Assembly: GCA_030431095.1 (NCBI GenBank)
Contig: JAUIJU010000011.1
Location: forward strand, 23,777 to 87,776
Direction: 5' to 3'
Source of the DNA: Gammaproteobacteria bacterium
GTDB lineage: Bacteria; Pseudomonadota; Gammaproteobacteria; Xanthomonadales; SZUA-36
DNA: 64,000 nt
Shown one piece after another: positions 42,379-52,400 of the stretch. The stretch's first letter is position 1; every line of letters starts with the position of its first letter. The position numbers were made by a program, and so were the translations under genes. A model generated the notes under the pieces. That model was not told where the DNA came from. It did not search any database and worked only from the letters and a program-made list of their open reading frames with translations.

Positions 42379-43371
42379 ATGTCCATCTACGCACCTGCCG
42401 CCGACCTGATCTGGGAACTGGTTCGCAGTTACGACCTGGACCCGACGCCGGTATTCGAGCAGGCCGGCGTGGACCCGCGGCTGCGCTTCGACCAGAACGC
42501 CCGCCTGGCCCGGGATCAGGTCAACGCACTGCACGCCGCGGCGTTCGCGGCCACGGGCGACGAGGCCATCGGCCTGCGCGTGGTCAGCGCGTTTCATCCC
42601 TCGCACATGGGCGCCCTGGGTTACGCCTGGCTCGCCAGCCGCACCCTGCGGGACGCCTGGCGCAAGGTGCAACGCTACTCGCAGGTGGACATCGACAGCC
42701 TGCGCATCACCCTGGCCGAGCACGCCGGCGAATTCCACGTGTCCTTTTTCTGGGATGCCGACTGGGAAGCCATCCCCCCGCAGATCACCCTGGTCATGGC
42801 CCTGCTCACGCACCTCAACCGCCGCATCCTGGGCCACGACCTGGCCCCGCTGCGGGTCGAATTCAGCATTCCCGAACCCCGGGAGATGGCGCCCTTCGAG
42901 GCCTTCTTCGGCTGCGACCTGCAGTTCGGCCGCCCCCAGCAACTGCTGGTGCTGCCCGTATCGATCCTGGATCGCCCGGTACCGCGCGCCCTGCCCGAGC
43001 TGGAGCTGGCCACGGAAGAGATGGTTAACCGCTACCTCGCATTGCGCGACAAGGAGGACATTCTCAGCCAGGTGCGCTGCGCCCTGTTCGAGTGCCTGCC
43101 CGAGGGCGGCGTCAGCGCCGAGCGCATTGCCGGACAGCTGCACATGTCGACGCGCACCCTGCGCCGGCGGCTGGACGAGGAAGGCCTGAGCTTCCGTGAG
43201 CTGCTGACCGACGTGCGCCGGGCGCTGGCCCTGCGCTACCTGCAGGACGAAAGCCTGTCGCTGACCGAGATTTCCTACCTGCTGGGCTTTTCCGAACCCA
43301 GCAGCTTCACGCGGGCGTTCAGGGGCTGGACCGGCCAGTCGCCGTCGAAGGCGCGCCAGGCGCCGGCCTAG
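42379..43371 (+). CDS. AraC family transcriptional regulator
   Basis: 330 residues. N-terminal Arabinose_bd/ArgR-OruR-type domain (DQVNALHAAAFAATGDEAIGLRV) and a C-terminal double HTH: AERIAGQLHMSTRTLRRRLDEEG and LSLTEISYLLGFSEPSSFTRAFRGWTGQSP. Proteins of this layout usually respond to amino acids or fatty acids. It directly precedes the DUF305-LVIVD gene on the same strand but is separated from it by 114 bases, and could regulate it or another nearby gene. Confidence 0.9.
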   Translation: MSIYAPAADLIWELVRSYDLDPTPVFEQAGVDPRLRFDQNARLARDQVNALHAAAFAATGDEAIGLRVVSAFHPSHMGALGYAWLASRTLRDAWRKVQRYSQVDIDSLRITLAEHAGEFHVSFFWDADWEAIPPQITLVMALLTHLNRRILGHDLAPLRVEFSIPEPREMAPFEAFFGCDLQFGRPQQLLVLPVSILDRPVPRALPELELATEEMVNRYLALRDKEDILSQVRCALFECLPEGGVSAERIAGQLHMSTRTLRRRLDEEGLSFRELLTDVRRALALRYLQDESLSLTEISYLLGFSEPSSFTRAFRGWTGQSPSKARQAPA

Positions 43372-43485
43372 CGGCGCGCCGTCCCAGGGCCTGCGGGGTT
43401 CGAACAGCGCCCGCGGTCCAGGACGCCGGTTCACACGCCAGCGCGTATGATGTCGCGCTGGCGAACAAGAAACGGAAGACCCGAC

Positions 43486-45948
43486 ATGACGAGAACACGA
43501 CGACTGGCCCTGCTGGCCCCGGCCTTCGCGCTCACGGCCATCCTGGGCGGCCTGGCCCCGGCCCTGGCCGACGACACGCCCATTGTGCAGCCCGGCGCCC
43601 CCGGGCAGTCGACCCGTGACCTGGACCCCGAACAGGCGCTGGAGATCGCCGATACCTCCTACTCGCCCGACGACGTGGTGTTCATGCAGGACATGATCCC
43701 GCACCACCACCAGGCGCTGGTCATGTCGCGTATGGCGCCGGAGCGCACCAACAACCCCGACGTCCTGGACCTGGCCGGGCGCATCGACGGCTCCCAGGCC
43801 GACGAGATCGCCTTCATGCAGGACTGGTTGCGCGAGCGCGGCGAGGACGTGCCCGACCCCACCGGCCACCACGCCATGCACAGCCACCAGGACATGGCCG
43901 GCATGGCCTCGCCGGAGCAGATGGCGCAGCTGGAGGCCTCGGAAGGCACCGATTTCGACCGCCTGTTCCTGCAGCTGATGATTCCCCACCACGACGGCGC
44001 CATCAAGATGGTGGAGTCGCTGATGGAGCAGCCCGGCGCGGCCTTCGACCCGGTGCTGTTCGAGTTCACCTCGGACGTGACCAACGACCAGGCGGTGGAG
44101 ATCGAGCGCATGAACACCCTGCTGGTGGGTCTCTCGGAAGACCCGCGCGCCGGCCTCGAGCCCGGCCTGTTCGACGCCGGCGAGGCCATCCTCAACCTGG
44201 AGAAAGTGGCCACCCTGCGCAAACCGGACGGCTTTTTCGACCCGAACAACCCGGGCGGGCGCGCCGCCGAGCCGATCGCGGACGAGGATGAGGAAGACGA
44301 CGCGTCCGAGGACACGCCGCGCCCCGTGGAACAGAGCGCGCGTGAGCGCCGTTATCCCATGCTGAGTTTTTCCAACACCGACATGGCCTTCCGCGACGAC
44401 GTGCTGGTTACCGGCAGCTACCACGGCTTCAACGTCTACCGCCTGGGCGAGGACGGCGTGCCGGCGCTGATGTCGTCCATCGTGTGCCCCGGCGGCCAGG
44501 GTGACGTGTCCATCGTCGGCGACCTGCTGGTCATGTCCGCCCAGGAAACGCGCGGGCGGCTGGACTGTGGCCTGCAGGGCGTGGGCACCGAGCCGAGCGC
44601 GGAGCGTTTTCGCGGCATCCGCATCTTCGACATCAGCGACCTGGAACGGCCGGTGCAGGTGGGCGCGGTGCAGACCTGCCGCGGCTCGCACACCCACTCG
44701 GTGGTGTCCGGCCCCGACGCGGACGGCAACATCATCGTGTACAACTCCGGCACCTCCACCATTCGCGACGAGGAGGAGCTCGAAGGCTGCTTTGACGACC
44801 AGCCCGGCGACGACCGCACCGCGCTGTTTCGCATCGACGTGATCGAGATCCCGGTGGACGACCCCTCGAAGGCGCGCATCGTGGACAGCCCGGCGGTGTT
44901 CGCCGACCCGGAAACGGGCGTGCTGGCCGGCCTGTGGCGCGGCGGCGATCACGGCGATGACACCCAGGAGACCAACCGCACCGACCAGTGCCACGACATC
45001 ACGGTGTTTCCGTCGAAACACCTGGCCGCCGGCGCCTGCTCGGGCAACGGCATCCTGTTCGACATTAGCGACCCGCGCAGCCCGCAGCGCATCGACGTGG
45101 TGACCGACGAGGGCTTTGCCTACTGGCACTCGGCCACCTTCAACAACGACGGCACCAAGATCCTGTTCACCGACGAGTGGGGCGGCGGCGGCCGGCCGCG
45201 CTGCCGCGCCTGGGACCCGCTGACCTGGGGCGCCGACGCCATCTACGACATCGTCGACGGCAAGCTGGAATACCGCAGCCACTTCAAGATGCCCGCGCCG
45301 CAGGTGGAAACCGAGAACTGCGTGGCGCACAACGGATCCATCGTGCCGGTGCCCGGCCGCGACATTTTCGTGCAGGCCTGGTACCAGGGCGGCATCTCGG
45401 TGATCGACTTCACCGACTCGTCGAACCCGGTGGAGATCGCCTACTTCGACCGCGGGCCGATTTTCGAGGACCAGCTGATCACCGGCGGCTACTGGTCGGT
45501 CTACTACTACGAGGGCTACCTCTACGGCACGGAAATCACCCGCGGCCTGGACGTGTTCCGGCTCACGCCCAGCGCGTTCCTGAGCGAAGCGGAGATCGCC
45601 GCCGCGGCGCTGGCCGTGCCGGCCGTGGGGCCCAAACGCGCGTTCAACCCGCAGCAGCAGCTGCCCGTGGAGTGGCCGGCCGACCCCGTGGTGGCGCAGG
45701 CCTACCTGGACCAGCTGGAACGGGACGGACAGATGCCCGAGGCCGTGGCCCGGGATATGAACGGAGTGATGGAGGTGCTGGCGTTCGCGCTGGCCAACGG
45801 CGGCGACGAAAAACTCGCCGATGACCTGGACGTCCTGGTGGAAAGCGGACTGCGCAACGCGGGCGAGGGCGCGGACGCCGGCGCCCAGGCGCGCCTGGAC
45901 GCCCTGGCCGAGACACTCGAAGCCCTGGCGCAGCAGCTCCGAAGCTGA
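43486..45948 (+). CDS. exported DUF305 + LVIVD-repeat fusion protein
   Basis: 820 residues from ATG at 43486; signal peptide near LAPALADD. Residues 50-215 are a DUF305 helical bundle with the two conserved metal-type motifs FMQDMIPHHHQALVMSRM and LMIPHHDGAIKMVESL. Residues 285-690 are a beta-propeller of LVIVD type (FRGIRIFDISDLERPVQVGAV, NGILFDISDPRSPQRIDVV, GGISVIDFTDSSNPVEIAYF). A helical tail follows. DUF305 proteins bind copper and other metals in the periplasm; the propeller may bind a partner. The fused combination is unusual. Confidence 0.85.
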   Translation: MTRTRRLALLAPAFALTAILGGLAPALADDTPIVQPGAPGQSTRDLDPEQALEIADTSYSPDDVVFMQDMIPHHHQALVMSRMAPERTNNPDVLDLAGRIDGSQADEIAFMQDWLRERGEDVPDPTGHHAMHSHQDMAGMASPEQMAQLEASEGTDFDRLFLQLMIPHHDGAIKMVESLMEQPGAAFDPVLFEFTSDVTNDQAVEIERMNTLLVGLSEDPRAGLEPGLFDAGEAILNLEKVATLRKPDGFFDPNNPGGRAAEPIADEDEEDDASEDTPRPVEQSARERRYPMLSFSNTDMAFRDDVLVTGSYHGFNVYRLGEDGVPALMSSIVCPGGQGDVSIVGDLLVMSAQETRGRLDCGLQGVGTEPSAERFRGIRIFDISDLERPVQVGAVQTCRGSHTHSVVSGPDADGNIIVYNSGTSTIRDEEELEGCFDDQPGDDRTALFRIDVIEIPVDDPSKARIVDSPAVFADPETGVLAGLWRGGDHGDDTQETNRTDQCHDITVFPSKHLAAGACSGNGILFDISDPRSPQRIDVVTDEGFAYWHSATFNNDGTKILFTDEWGGGGRPRCRAWDPLTWGADAIYDIVDGKLEYRSHFKMPAPQVETENCVAHNGSIVPVPGRDIFVQAWYQGGISVIDFTDSSNPVEIAYFDRGPIFEDQLITGGYWSVYYYEGYLYGTEITRGLDVFRLTPSAFLSEAEIAAAALAVPAVGPKRAFNPQQQLPVEWPADPVVAQAYLDQLERDGQMPEAVARDMNGVMEVLAFALANGGDEKLADDLDVLVESGLRNAGEGADAGAQARLDALAETLEALAQQLRS

Positions 45949-45960
45949 ACACAGCCTGGA

Positions 45961-46004
45961 CGGGCTCGAATCCAGTTAAGTTCATTTAACTGGATTCGAG
46001 CCCG
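45961..46004. terminator. 19-base hairpin between convergent genes
   Basis: A perfect 19-base stem (45961-45979 with 45986-46004) and a 6-base loop sit between the ends of the DUF305-LVIVD gene and the next minus-strand gene, where a bidirectional terminator is expected. There is no U-tract on either side, so Rho-independence is uncertain. The stem contains a run that resembles a tRNA T-arm (CTCGAATCC), probably by chance. Confidence 0.6.
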
Positions 46005-46022
46005 ACGTTTCGCAGACAGGCG

Positions 46023-47222
46023 TCACGCCACCATGGCCGAGCAGCCCCTGAAGCTGTCGACGATGGCCTGGCAGGCGGCGGCCTGGGCGTCATCCTCGAC
46101 GGTGCCGGTGAGCAGCCAGGATGCGGTGATGTAGTACTGGTAGGCGCCGTCGTGCAGCACGAACTGGCGAAAGCGGGTGCGCACCTTGTCGGCGCGCTCT
46201 CCGGGGGCCATGTCCGAATCCCCCTTGCCCTTGAGTTCCTGGTCGACACGGAAGCCGTCGATGCCGCCGATGGTGACGTGTTCTTCCGTGTCCACGACCT
46301 GGATGAATGTCTTCATGAAGCCCGGCAGGGCGGGGTCCGCCATGGATTCGAAGGTGGCGACGGGCTCGCTCTGCACAACCTCCGCGACAACCTCCGAGCT
46401 GCCTTCCTGGTGCACCCGGACCACGTTCCATTTCGCGTCCTTCGAGGGGTCGTACCACCGCTCGGCAAAGCGGTCCACGCGGGTCTTGCCAAAGGGAAAG
46501 GTCTTTTTGCGTACGGCCACCGTCCATCCCGCCGGGGCGGCGATGGAGAAGCCCATGCCGGGGTGGGTCACGCGTTCGGTTTCCCCCTCGGCCAGCTTCG
46601 CCACCGTCTCGCGGGCGGTCTCGGCGACGGCGCTGGCGTACTTTTTGCGCCATTGCTCGATCCGCTCATAGACGGACGCTCCATCCACCAGCGCCTTGAA
46701 GCCGACCCGGGACTGTTCCAGCTGCAGGGGCGTGGGCGGGGCGTCGCCGGATTGACGGGAAATGCGGCGCGTCTTCCAGATGATGTCGCTGTGGTCTTCC
46801 GCCCCGGTCCGGTCACGGAGCTCGACCCATTTCATTTGCCCGGGCGTGCGCGACTCGATCACCTCTCCCTCGCGCACGATCAGGACGCGCTGATCCGTGA
46901 TCCCGTAGGCCAGGTTGTGCACGTGTCCCGTGGCCTGGCGGCGACGGAGAAACAGGATGAAGCCCGCGACCGCAACGACGATCGCCACGGGAACCCACAT
47001 CCCCTCGCTGATGAATCCGGAGAGCTGGACCTGGCCCAGGGCGTCGCGCAGCACCCAGGCAAACATACCCACGATGACCAGGGGAATGACGTAGCTCATG
47101 AGGCCGCGCTTGCGTTTGCCCAGGGTGCTGAGCATCACCTCGTGGTCGGGCGCGCCGGACCAGAGCAGCTTTTCGCCGGGGTCGAGGACGGATTCGATGG
47201 TGGAGCGGGGGGATTGGGTCAT
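46023..47222 (-). CDS. bPH-like membrane protein, unknown
   Basis: 399 residues. An N-terminal segment (ILDP/SVLDPGEKLLWSGAPDHEVML) precedes two membrane helices near residues 42-65 and 75-95 and then a PH-like strand set (NLAYGITDQRVLIVREGEVIES), resembling bacterial PH domains that use the same GEKLLWxGxP start. The C-terminal half (MGFSIAAPAGWTVAVRK, GIDGFRVDQEL, YYITASWLLTG) looks like a DUF1795/PsbP-type fold. Inner membrane, cytosolic face, inferred. No assigned function. Confidence 0.75.
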   Translation of the reverse strand: MTQSPRSTIESVLDPGEKLLWSGAPDHEVMLSTLGKRKRGLMSYVIPLVIVGMFAWVLRDALGQVQLSGFISEGMWVPVAIVVAVAGFILFLRRRQATGHVHNLAYGITDQRVLIVREGEVIESRTPGQMKWVELRDRTGAEDHSDIIWKTRRISRQSGDAPPTPLQLEQSRVGFKALVDGASVYERIEQWRKKYASAVAETARETVAKLAEGETERVTHPGMGFSIAAPAGWTVAVRKKTFPFGKTRVDRFAERWYDPSKDAKWNVVRVHQEGSSEVVAEVVQSEPVATFESMADPALPGFMKTFIQVVDTEEHVTIGGIDGFRVDQELKGKGDSDMAPGERADKVRTRFRQFVLHDGAYQYYITASWLLTGTVEDDAQAAACQAIVDSFRGCSAMVA

Positions 47223-47395
47223 GGTGGGGTGCGTGGTGTTGGGGGTGTTTGTTCTTACGGGGTTTGGGGGAAGGGACCGCCAGGGGGTGAAGGTGGGGGG
47301 AGACGGGAGTTGCGCCTGGGGTGTTGGGCTTGACCGGGGATTGCCTGGGCGGCGAGACTCGGGCGGTCTCTTGGGAGACGTCCAGGGAGAAGACC

Positions 47396-48721
47396 ATGCA
47401 ACAAGCGGCCCGCTCGGACCGTCCGTCCGGTCGTGTCACCACGACCCGTATCGTCCCCTGTCTCGCCACGGCCTTGCTGCTGGCGCTGACAGCCATTCCC
47501 GCTGCGGCGGAGACGCTCGTGGTCACCGCCGAGCGCATGCTGGACGTGCGCGAGGGGCGCCTGGTCAGCCCGGCGGTGCTGGTGGTGACCGACGGGGTGA
47601 TCGAGTCGGTGAATCCGTCTTCGCCGCCGGGTGACGCGGAGGTGGTCGACCTGGGTGACCGCACCCTGCTGCCGGGCCTGATCGACATGCACTCGCACCT
47701 GACCCTGGATTTCTTCACCGGCGACGACTGGACCACGGCCACGGTAAAGCAGACCGCCCCGGACTGGGCCCTGATGGGCGCGAAGTTCGCCGCGGAAACG
47801 CTGGGCACGGGCTTCACCACGGCCCGGGACCTGGGCGCCTTTCCCGGGTTTCCCGACGTGGCGCTCATGCGCGCCATCGACGGCGGCTACGTGCCCGGCC
47901 CGGACATCTGGCCCGCGGGCCACGCCATTTCCATCACCGGCGGCCATTGCGACCAGACGGGCTTCGCCCCGGGCATCATGGAACTGGGCCCGAAGCAGGG
48001 CGTGGCCGACGGCGTGGACGAGGTGATCAAGGCCGTGCGCTACCAGGCCAAGCACGGCGTGCGCGTGATCAAGGTCTGCGCCACCGGCGGCGTGTTCTCC
48101 TTCAGCCAGAGCGCCCCCGTGGGCGCCCAGCAGTATTCGGCCGCGGAGCTGGAGGCCATCGTGGAGGAAGCCCGCAAGCTGGGGCTGAAAGTGGCGGCCC
48201 ACGCCCACGGCACCGAGGGCATCATCGCCGCGGTGCGCGCCGGCGTGGACTCCATCGAACACGGCTCCATCCTGGACGAGGAAGCCATCGGGCTGATGAA
48301 GGAACGCGGCACCTTCCTCGTGCCCCAGGCGTACATCAACGAAAACACCCTGCCCCCGGAAACTCCCCAGGCCACCCGGGACAAGGAGGAATACCTGCGC
48401 CCCCTGGTGCGTCGAAGCTTCACCATGGCCTTCGAAGAGGGCGTCAACATGGCCTTCGGTTCCGACTCCGGTGTGTTCGCCCACGGGGAGGTGGGACGGG
48501 AGTTCGGCGCCCTGGTGCGCATGGGCCTGCCCGAGGACCACGTGCTGCGCATGGCGACGGTGTACGCGGCCGAGCTGCTGGGCGTGGATGACCGGGGCGA
48601 GCTGGCCGCCGGCAAGCGCGCCGACATCGTGGCCGTGGACGGCGACCCGCTGGCGGACATCACGGTGATGGAGTCGGTGCCCTTCGTGATGAAGCGGGGC
48701 GCCGTCGTCAAACGTCCCTGA
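47396..48721 (+). CDS. exported metal-dependent amidohydrolase
   Basis: 441 residues from ATG at 47396, with a signal peptide (LTAIPAAAETLV). Amidohydrolase superfamily: metal HxH in LIDMHSHLTLD, KVAAHAHGTEG, DSIEHGS and NMAFGSDSGVFAHG giving the remaining ligands and catalytic aspartate, then the closing LAAGKRADIVAVDGDPL. Related enzymes are Xaa-Pro dipeptidase-like or imidazolonepropionase-like hydrolases in the periplasm; substrate unknown. Followed 10 bases later by a membrane protein. Confidence 0.88.
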   Translation: MQQAARSDRPSGRVTTTRIVPCLATALLLALTAIPAAAETLVVTAERMLDVREGRLVSPAVLVVTDGVIESVNPSSPPGDAEVVDLGDRTLLPGLIDMHSHLTLDFFTGDDWTTATVKQTAPDWALMGAKFAAETLGTGFTTARDLGAFPGFPDVALMRAIDGGYVPGPDIWPAGHAISITGGHCDQTGFAPGIMELGPKQGVADGVDEVIKAVRYQAKHGVRVIKVCATGGVFSFSQSAPVGAQQYSAAELEAIVEEARKLGLKVAAHAHGTEGIIAAVRAGVDSIEHGSILDEEAIGLMKERGTFLVPQAYINENTLPPETPQATRDKEEYLRPLVRRSFTMAFEEGVNMAFGSDSGVFAHGEVGREFGALVRMGLPEDHVLRMATVYAAELLGVDDRGELAAGKRADIVAVDGDPLADITVMESVPFVMKRGAVVKRP

Positions 48722-48731
48722 GGCGATACCG

Positions 48732-49301
48732 ATGGAGATCTTCGAATACATCGCCGTCCTCACCTCGATCATCATCGGCCTGGGCATGGCGCACCTGTTG
48801 CGGGGCCTGGTGCGGCTGATCCAGCACCCGGACCGGCATCTCGTCTACTGGGTGCACCTGGCCTGGGTGGCGTACCTGTTCTTCACCCTGGTGTTCTGGT
48901 GGTGGTGGGAGTTCCGGCTGGGCACACTGGAGACCTGGACCTTCCTGGTCTACATCTTCGTGGTGTTCTACGCCTTCCTGATGTTCGTGGTCAGCGCCCT
49001 GCTGTTTCCCGATGACCTGGAGGGCTACGGTGATTTCCACACCTACTTCCACGCCCGGCGCGCCTGGTTCTTCGCCTTGATGGCCGTGACCTTCGTGGTC
49101 GACCTGGGAGACAGCCTCCTCAAGGGCTTGGACTACTTCATGAACCTGGGCATGGAGTACTTCGTCGTCGGCACTTTGCAGATCGTCCTGGCCGTCGCAG
49201 CCATATTCGTGCGTAGCGAGCGCTATCACCAGGTGCTGGTGGTGACCTTCCTGGTGTACCAGGTGTCGTGGGCGGTGCGGATGTTCGAGGTGGTGGCTTG
49301 A
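48732..49301 (+). CDS. multi-pass membrane protein, unknown
   Basis: 189 residues with about six hydrophobic helices: SIIIGLGMAHLLRGLV, HLAWVAYLFFTLVFWWWW, FLVYIFVVFYAFLMFVV, RAWFFALMAVTFVV, YFVVGTLQIVLAVAAIF and VTFLVYQVSWAVRMF. Very rich in tryptophan and phenylalanine. No family recognised. It begins 10 bases after the amidohydrolase stop, so the two are likely one operon; a partner or transport role is inference. Confidence 0.75.
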   Translation: MEIFEYIAVLTSIIIGLGMAHLLRGLVRLIQHPDRHLVYWVHLAWVAYLFFTLVFWWWWEFRLGTLETWTFLVYIFVVFYAFLMFVVSALLFPDDLEGYGDFHTYFHARRAWFFALMAVTFVVDLGDSLLKGLDYFMNLGMEYFVVGTLQIVLAVAAIFVRSERYHQVLVVTFLVYQVSWAVRMFEVVA

Positions 49302-49441
49302 GGGGTGTGGGGAAAGTCGCAGGCTTGGGGACGCGAGACCGAAAACCGGTGTGGCGCAAGGGCAAAAACGACAACCCCGGAACGATGGCCTTCGCCAGGG
49401 TTCCGGGGTGTCGCGGATCCGCTCGGGGCCATCTGCGGGAC

Positions 49442-52400
49442 TCAGAACCCGCAGGCGCCCGTGGCCACCAGTGACTCCAGCGTCATGCTCTTCTCGCCGT
49501 CCGTGCCGGAGAGCACGGCGCTGGCGCGCCGGCAGCCGTCGAAGCTGATGCTCAGCGTGCCCCAGTCGGGCAGCGGGTCGGCGCCCGGGTCCTGCGGGCC
49601 GGGAAACGCGCCGTCCGGGCCGCCTTCGACCAGGTCGAAGACCACGGTCTGCCCCGGGGCGTCGCCGAAATCGGCGCTGGGCGTGGCGCCCACCAGCCAC
49701 AACGGCTTGCCGTCGGCGCCGTAGCCGAAGAAGGCCACGGACACGTTGTCCCCGTTGTCCACCAGGTAGAAACCGTCGCCTGAGGCGGACGCGTCGAAGA
49801 ACACGGCGGACAGGGTGGGGGCTTCCAGGTCCGCGGCCTTGCCGGCAGGCGTGGCGCGGCAGCCGTCGGCCGTGACCAGCGCGTCCAGGCGCATGACCTT
49901 GCTGCCGTGTACGCCGTCCAGCACTGCCGAGCCGCGGTTGCAATCGTCAAAGCGGAACGTGACCTGGCCCCAGGGTTCCAGCGGATCGGCGCCCGGGTTC
50001 TGCGGCGCGTCGAAGGCGCCGTTGGTCCCGGACTCGAGCATGTCGAGCACGAAGTCGCCGCCCAGGGTCGGCTGCAGGGCCGACAGGGGCGCGTTGCCCA
50101 CCAGCCACATCGGCTCGCCCGCCTGGCCGTAGCCGAAGAAGGCGGCGGACAGGTTGTCGCCGTCGGCCACCAGGTAGAAGCCGTCCCCGGAGGCGCGTGC
50201 GTCGAAGGTCACGCTGCTGAGCAGCGCGGCCGGCAGGCGCTCGACGGCGCCCAGGTCGCAGCGCGCTTCGCCGTCGCCGTCACCGTCCAGCGGGCGTACG
50301 CCGCCCAGCGTGTCAGTGTCGGGGCAGGCCGCGTCGCCGGCCTCCAGTGCGTCCAGCAGCGGGCTGCCGAGCGCCGGCTGGCGCACCGACAGGCCACCGG
50401 CGTCGCGCAGCGGCGCCAGGTGTTCGGCCTGCAGGGTGATGTCGGCCGCGCCGCAGCCCGAGTCGGCGGACAGGGCATTGACCCCTTCCAGTTGCGGGGC
50501 CGGACCGCCGCCATCGCGGCACACGGGTGAGCCGTTGCCGTCCAGCACGCTGCCGGAGATGGATGCGAAGCCGGCGTTGGCGCCGGTATAGAGCAGCGGC
50601 GCGTTGTTGCCCGCGGCGGTGACGTGCTCCAGGGTGACCACGCCGCCCAGGTGGCCGAGCAGGCCCAGTTCGTCGGACAGCGAAATGTCATTGTCCAGCA
50701 ATGACACGTTGCGCAGTGACAGCGGGCCGTCGACCACTTCCACCAGGTGGCGGTCCATCGAGTTGCCCTCCAGGCTGACCTGGTCGAGCAGCAGTTCGCC
50801 GGCGCTGCGCAGCACGGCTTCGCCCACGTGGCCGGTCAAGCCGGCGCGTTCCAGGCTCAATCGCGCACCGGAGAACACTTCGACGACGGCGGTTCCCGGG
50901 TCGTTCGCGACCTTGGTGATGCCCTCGGTGGTGCCGGCGTTCAGCGACAGGTCGCGCAGGCGCACCGAGCTGCCGGTAACGCCCAGCAGCGGGAAGCGTC
51001 CCGAGCCGCTGATGGACGAGCGGTCGGCGCCCAGGCCGACGATGTCCAGCGAGCCGCTGATGTTCAGCGGGGCGTGGTCCTCGTCCAGCATGATGGCGCC
51101 CGGAGAGAGCAGCAGCACGGGGTTGGCGGTGTCCTGCGGCGCCGCGGCCGACAGGGCCAGGGCGTCGCTCAGGGTGCACACGGGTTGCGACTCGGCGGCC
51201 GGGCAGCTGGCGGCGTCGCGGGCGCACTCGAAGCGGCAGGCCGATGCGTTGCCCTCGGAGGCGTTGACCACGATGTCGCCCGGCGGGCCGACCACGATCT
51301 CGCGCGTGGCCAGGCTGGGGAAGGAGGCCTCGCCGTTGCTGTTGCGGGTAAAGACTTCCACGGAGACGGTGTCGCCCACCTGGAATCCGCTCACGTCCAC
51401 CTGCGTGGCGATGTCCAGGAAGCCGCCCGGTTCCAGGGTGGCGGCGAAGTTGGAGGTGGCCTTGCCGTCGATGTACAGCTCCAGCTCCACGTCGCGGGCC
51501 GTTTCGCCGGTCAACGAATCGCCCTCGGGCGGGCGGTTGCTGACGCGGCCCTGCACCACGGTGCGGTCGTACTGTCCCGGCACCAGGCGTGGCGAGATGA
51601 TTTCGGCGTCCAGTTCCGGGCGCGCCAGGTGGGTGACGTCGACGTCGATGCAGTGCTGCAGCGTGGTGGTGGAGTCGTACTTGACCTGGTTGTCCAGCAC
51701 CACGTTGTCGGACAGGCAGGCGCGCACGGTTTCGTTGGCGAAGGGCTCGGTCCAGGTCCAGGTGGCCACGATCTCGCCCTCGTTGGCGCCGGCCACCAGC
51801 AGCGGGCTGGCGTTGTCCACGCTGGGCACCACCACGTCGGTCTCGTTGAGGTTCCACTCCGGCGACTGGTGGGTCCAGTTGACGTCGAAGCGGTGCAGGT
51901 CCTCGTCGTCCACGTCGGTGTAGCGGAATTTGAAGGTCACCGGATAGCCCGCGGTGACGTCCAGCGGGAAGGTGTCCGGGTCGTCGGTGTCAATGGACAC
52001 GAACTCCAGCACCGGCGCGTCGTTGACCGGCTCGATCACCAGGGTGACGGTTTCCGGTTCGGACCAGTCGAGACCGTCGGACACGCGGAACGTGAACGAG
52101 GTTTCGCCGTACCAGTGCTGCGGCGCGGTGAAGGTCAGCTCGGGCAGGGCGCCCTTCAGGCTGCCGACCGCCGGGTGCTCGACAATCTCGTAGGCCAGCG
52201 GCAGGTCCACGGCGCCGTCCGGATCCGTGCCGGACAGGCGTACACTCAGCGGCTCGTCCTCGCTGCCGGTCAGGTGGATGCGGTCGGCGGAAGGCGGGCG
52301 GAACTGGCGCGAGACGTCGATGTTGACCGTGGCCGGGGCGCTGCGCGCCAGGCCGTCGGTGGAGGAAAAGGTGAACTGGTCGGCGCCGGTGAAACCGTCG

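Noticed and set aside
42244..45330. 1028-codon minus-strand frame opposite the AraC and DUF305-LVIVD genes
   Set aside because: Antisense shadow of GC-rich genes; the His/Arg/Val-rich product has no domain, while the plus strand codes clear families.
45961..46004. tRNA gene suggested by a CTCGAATCC T-arm-like run
   Set aside because: It is a simple 19-base hairpin with no acceptor, D or anticodon arms, so a terminator fits better.
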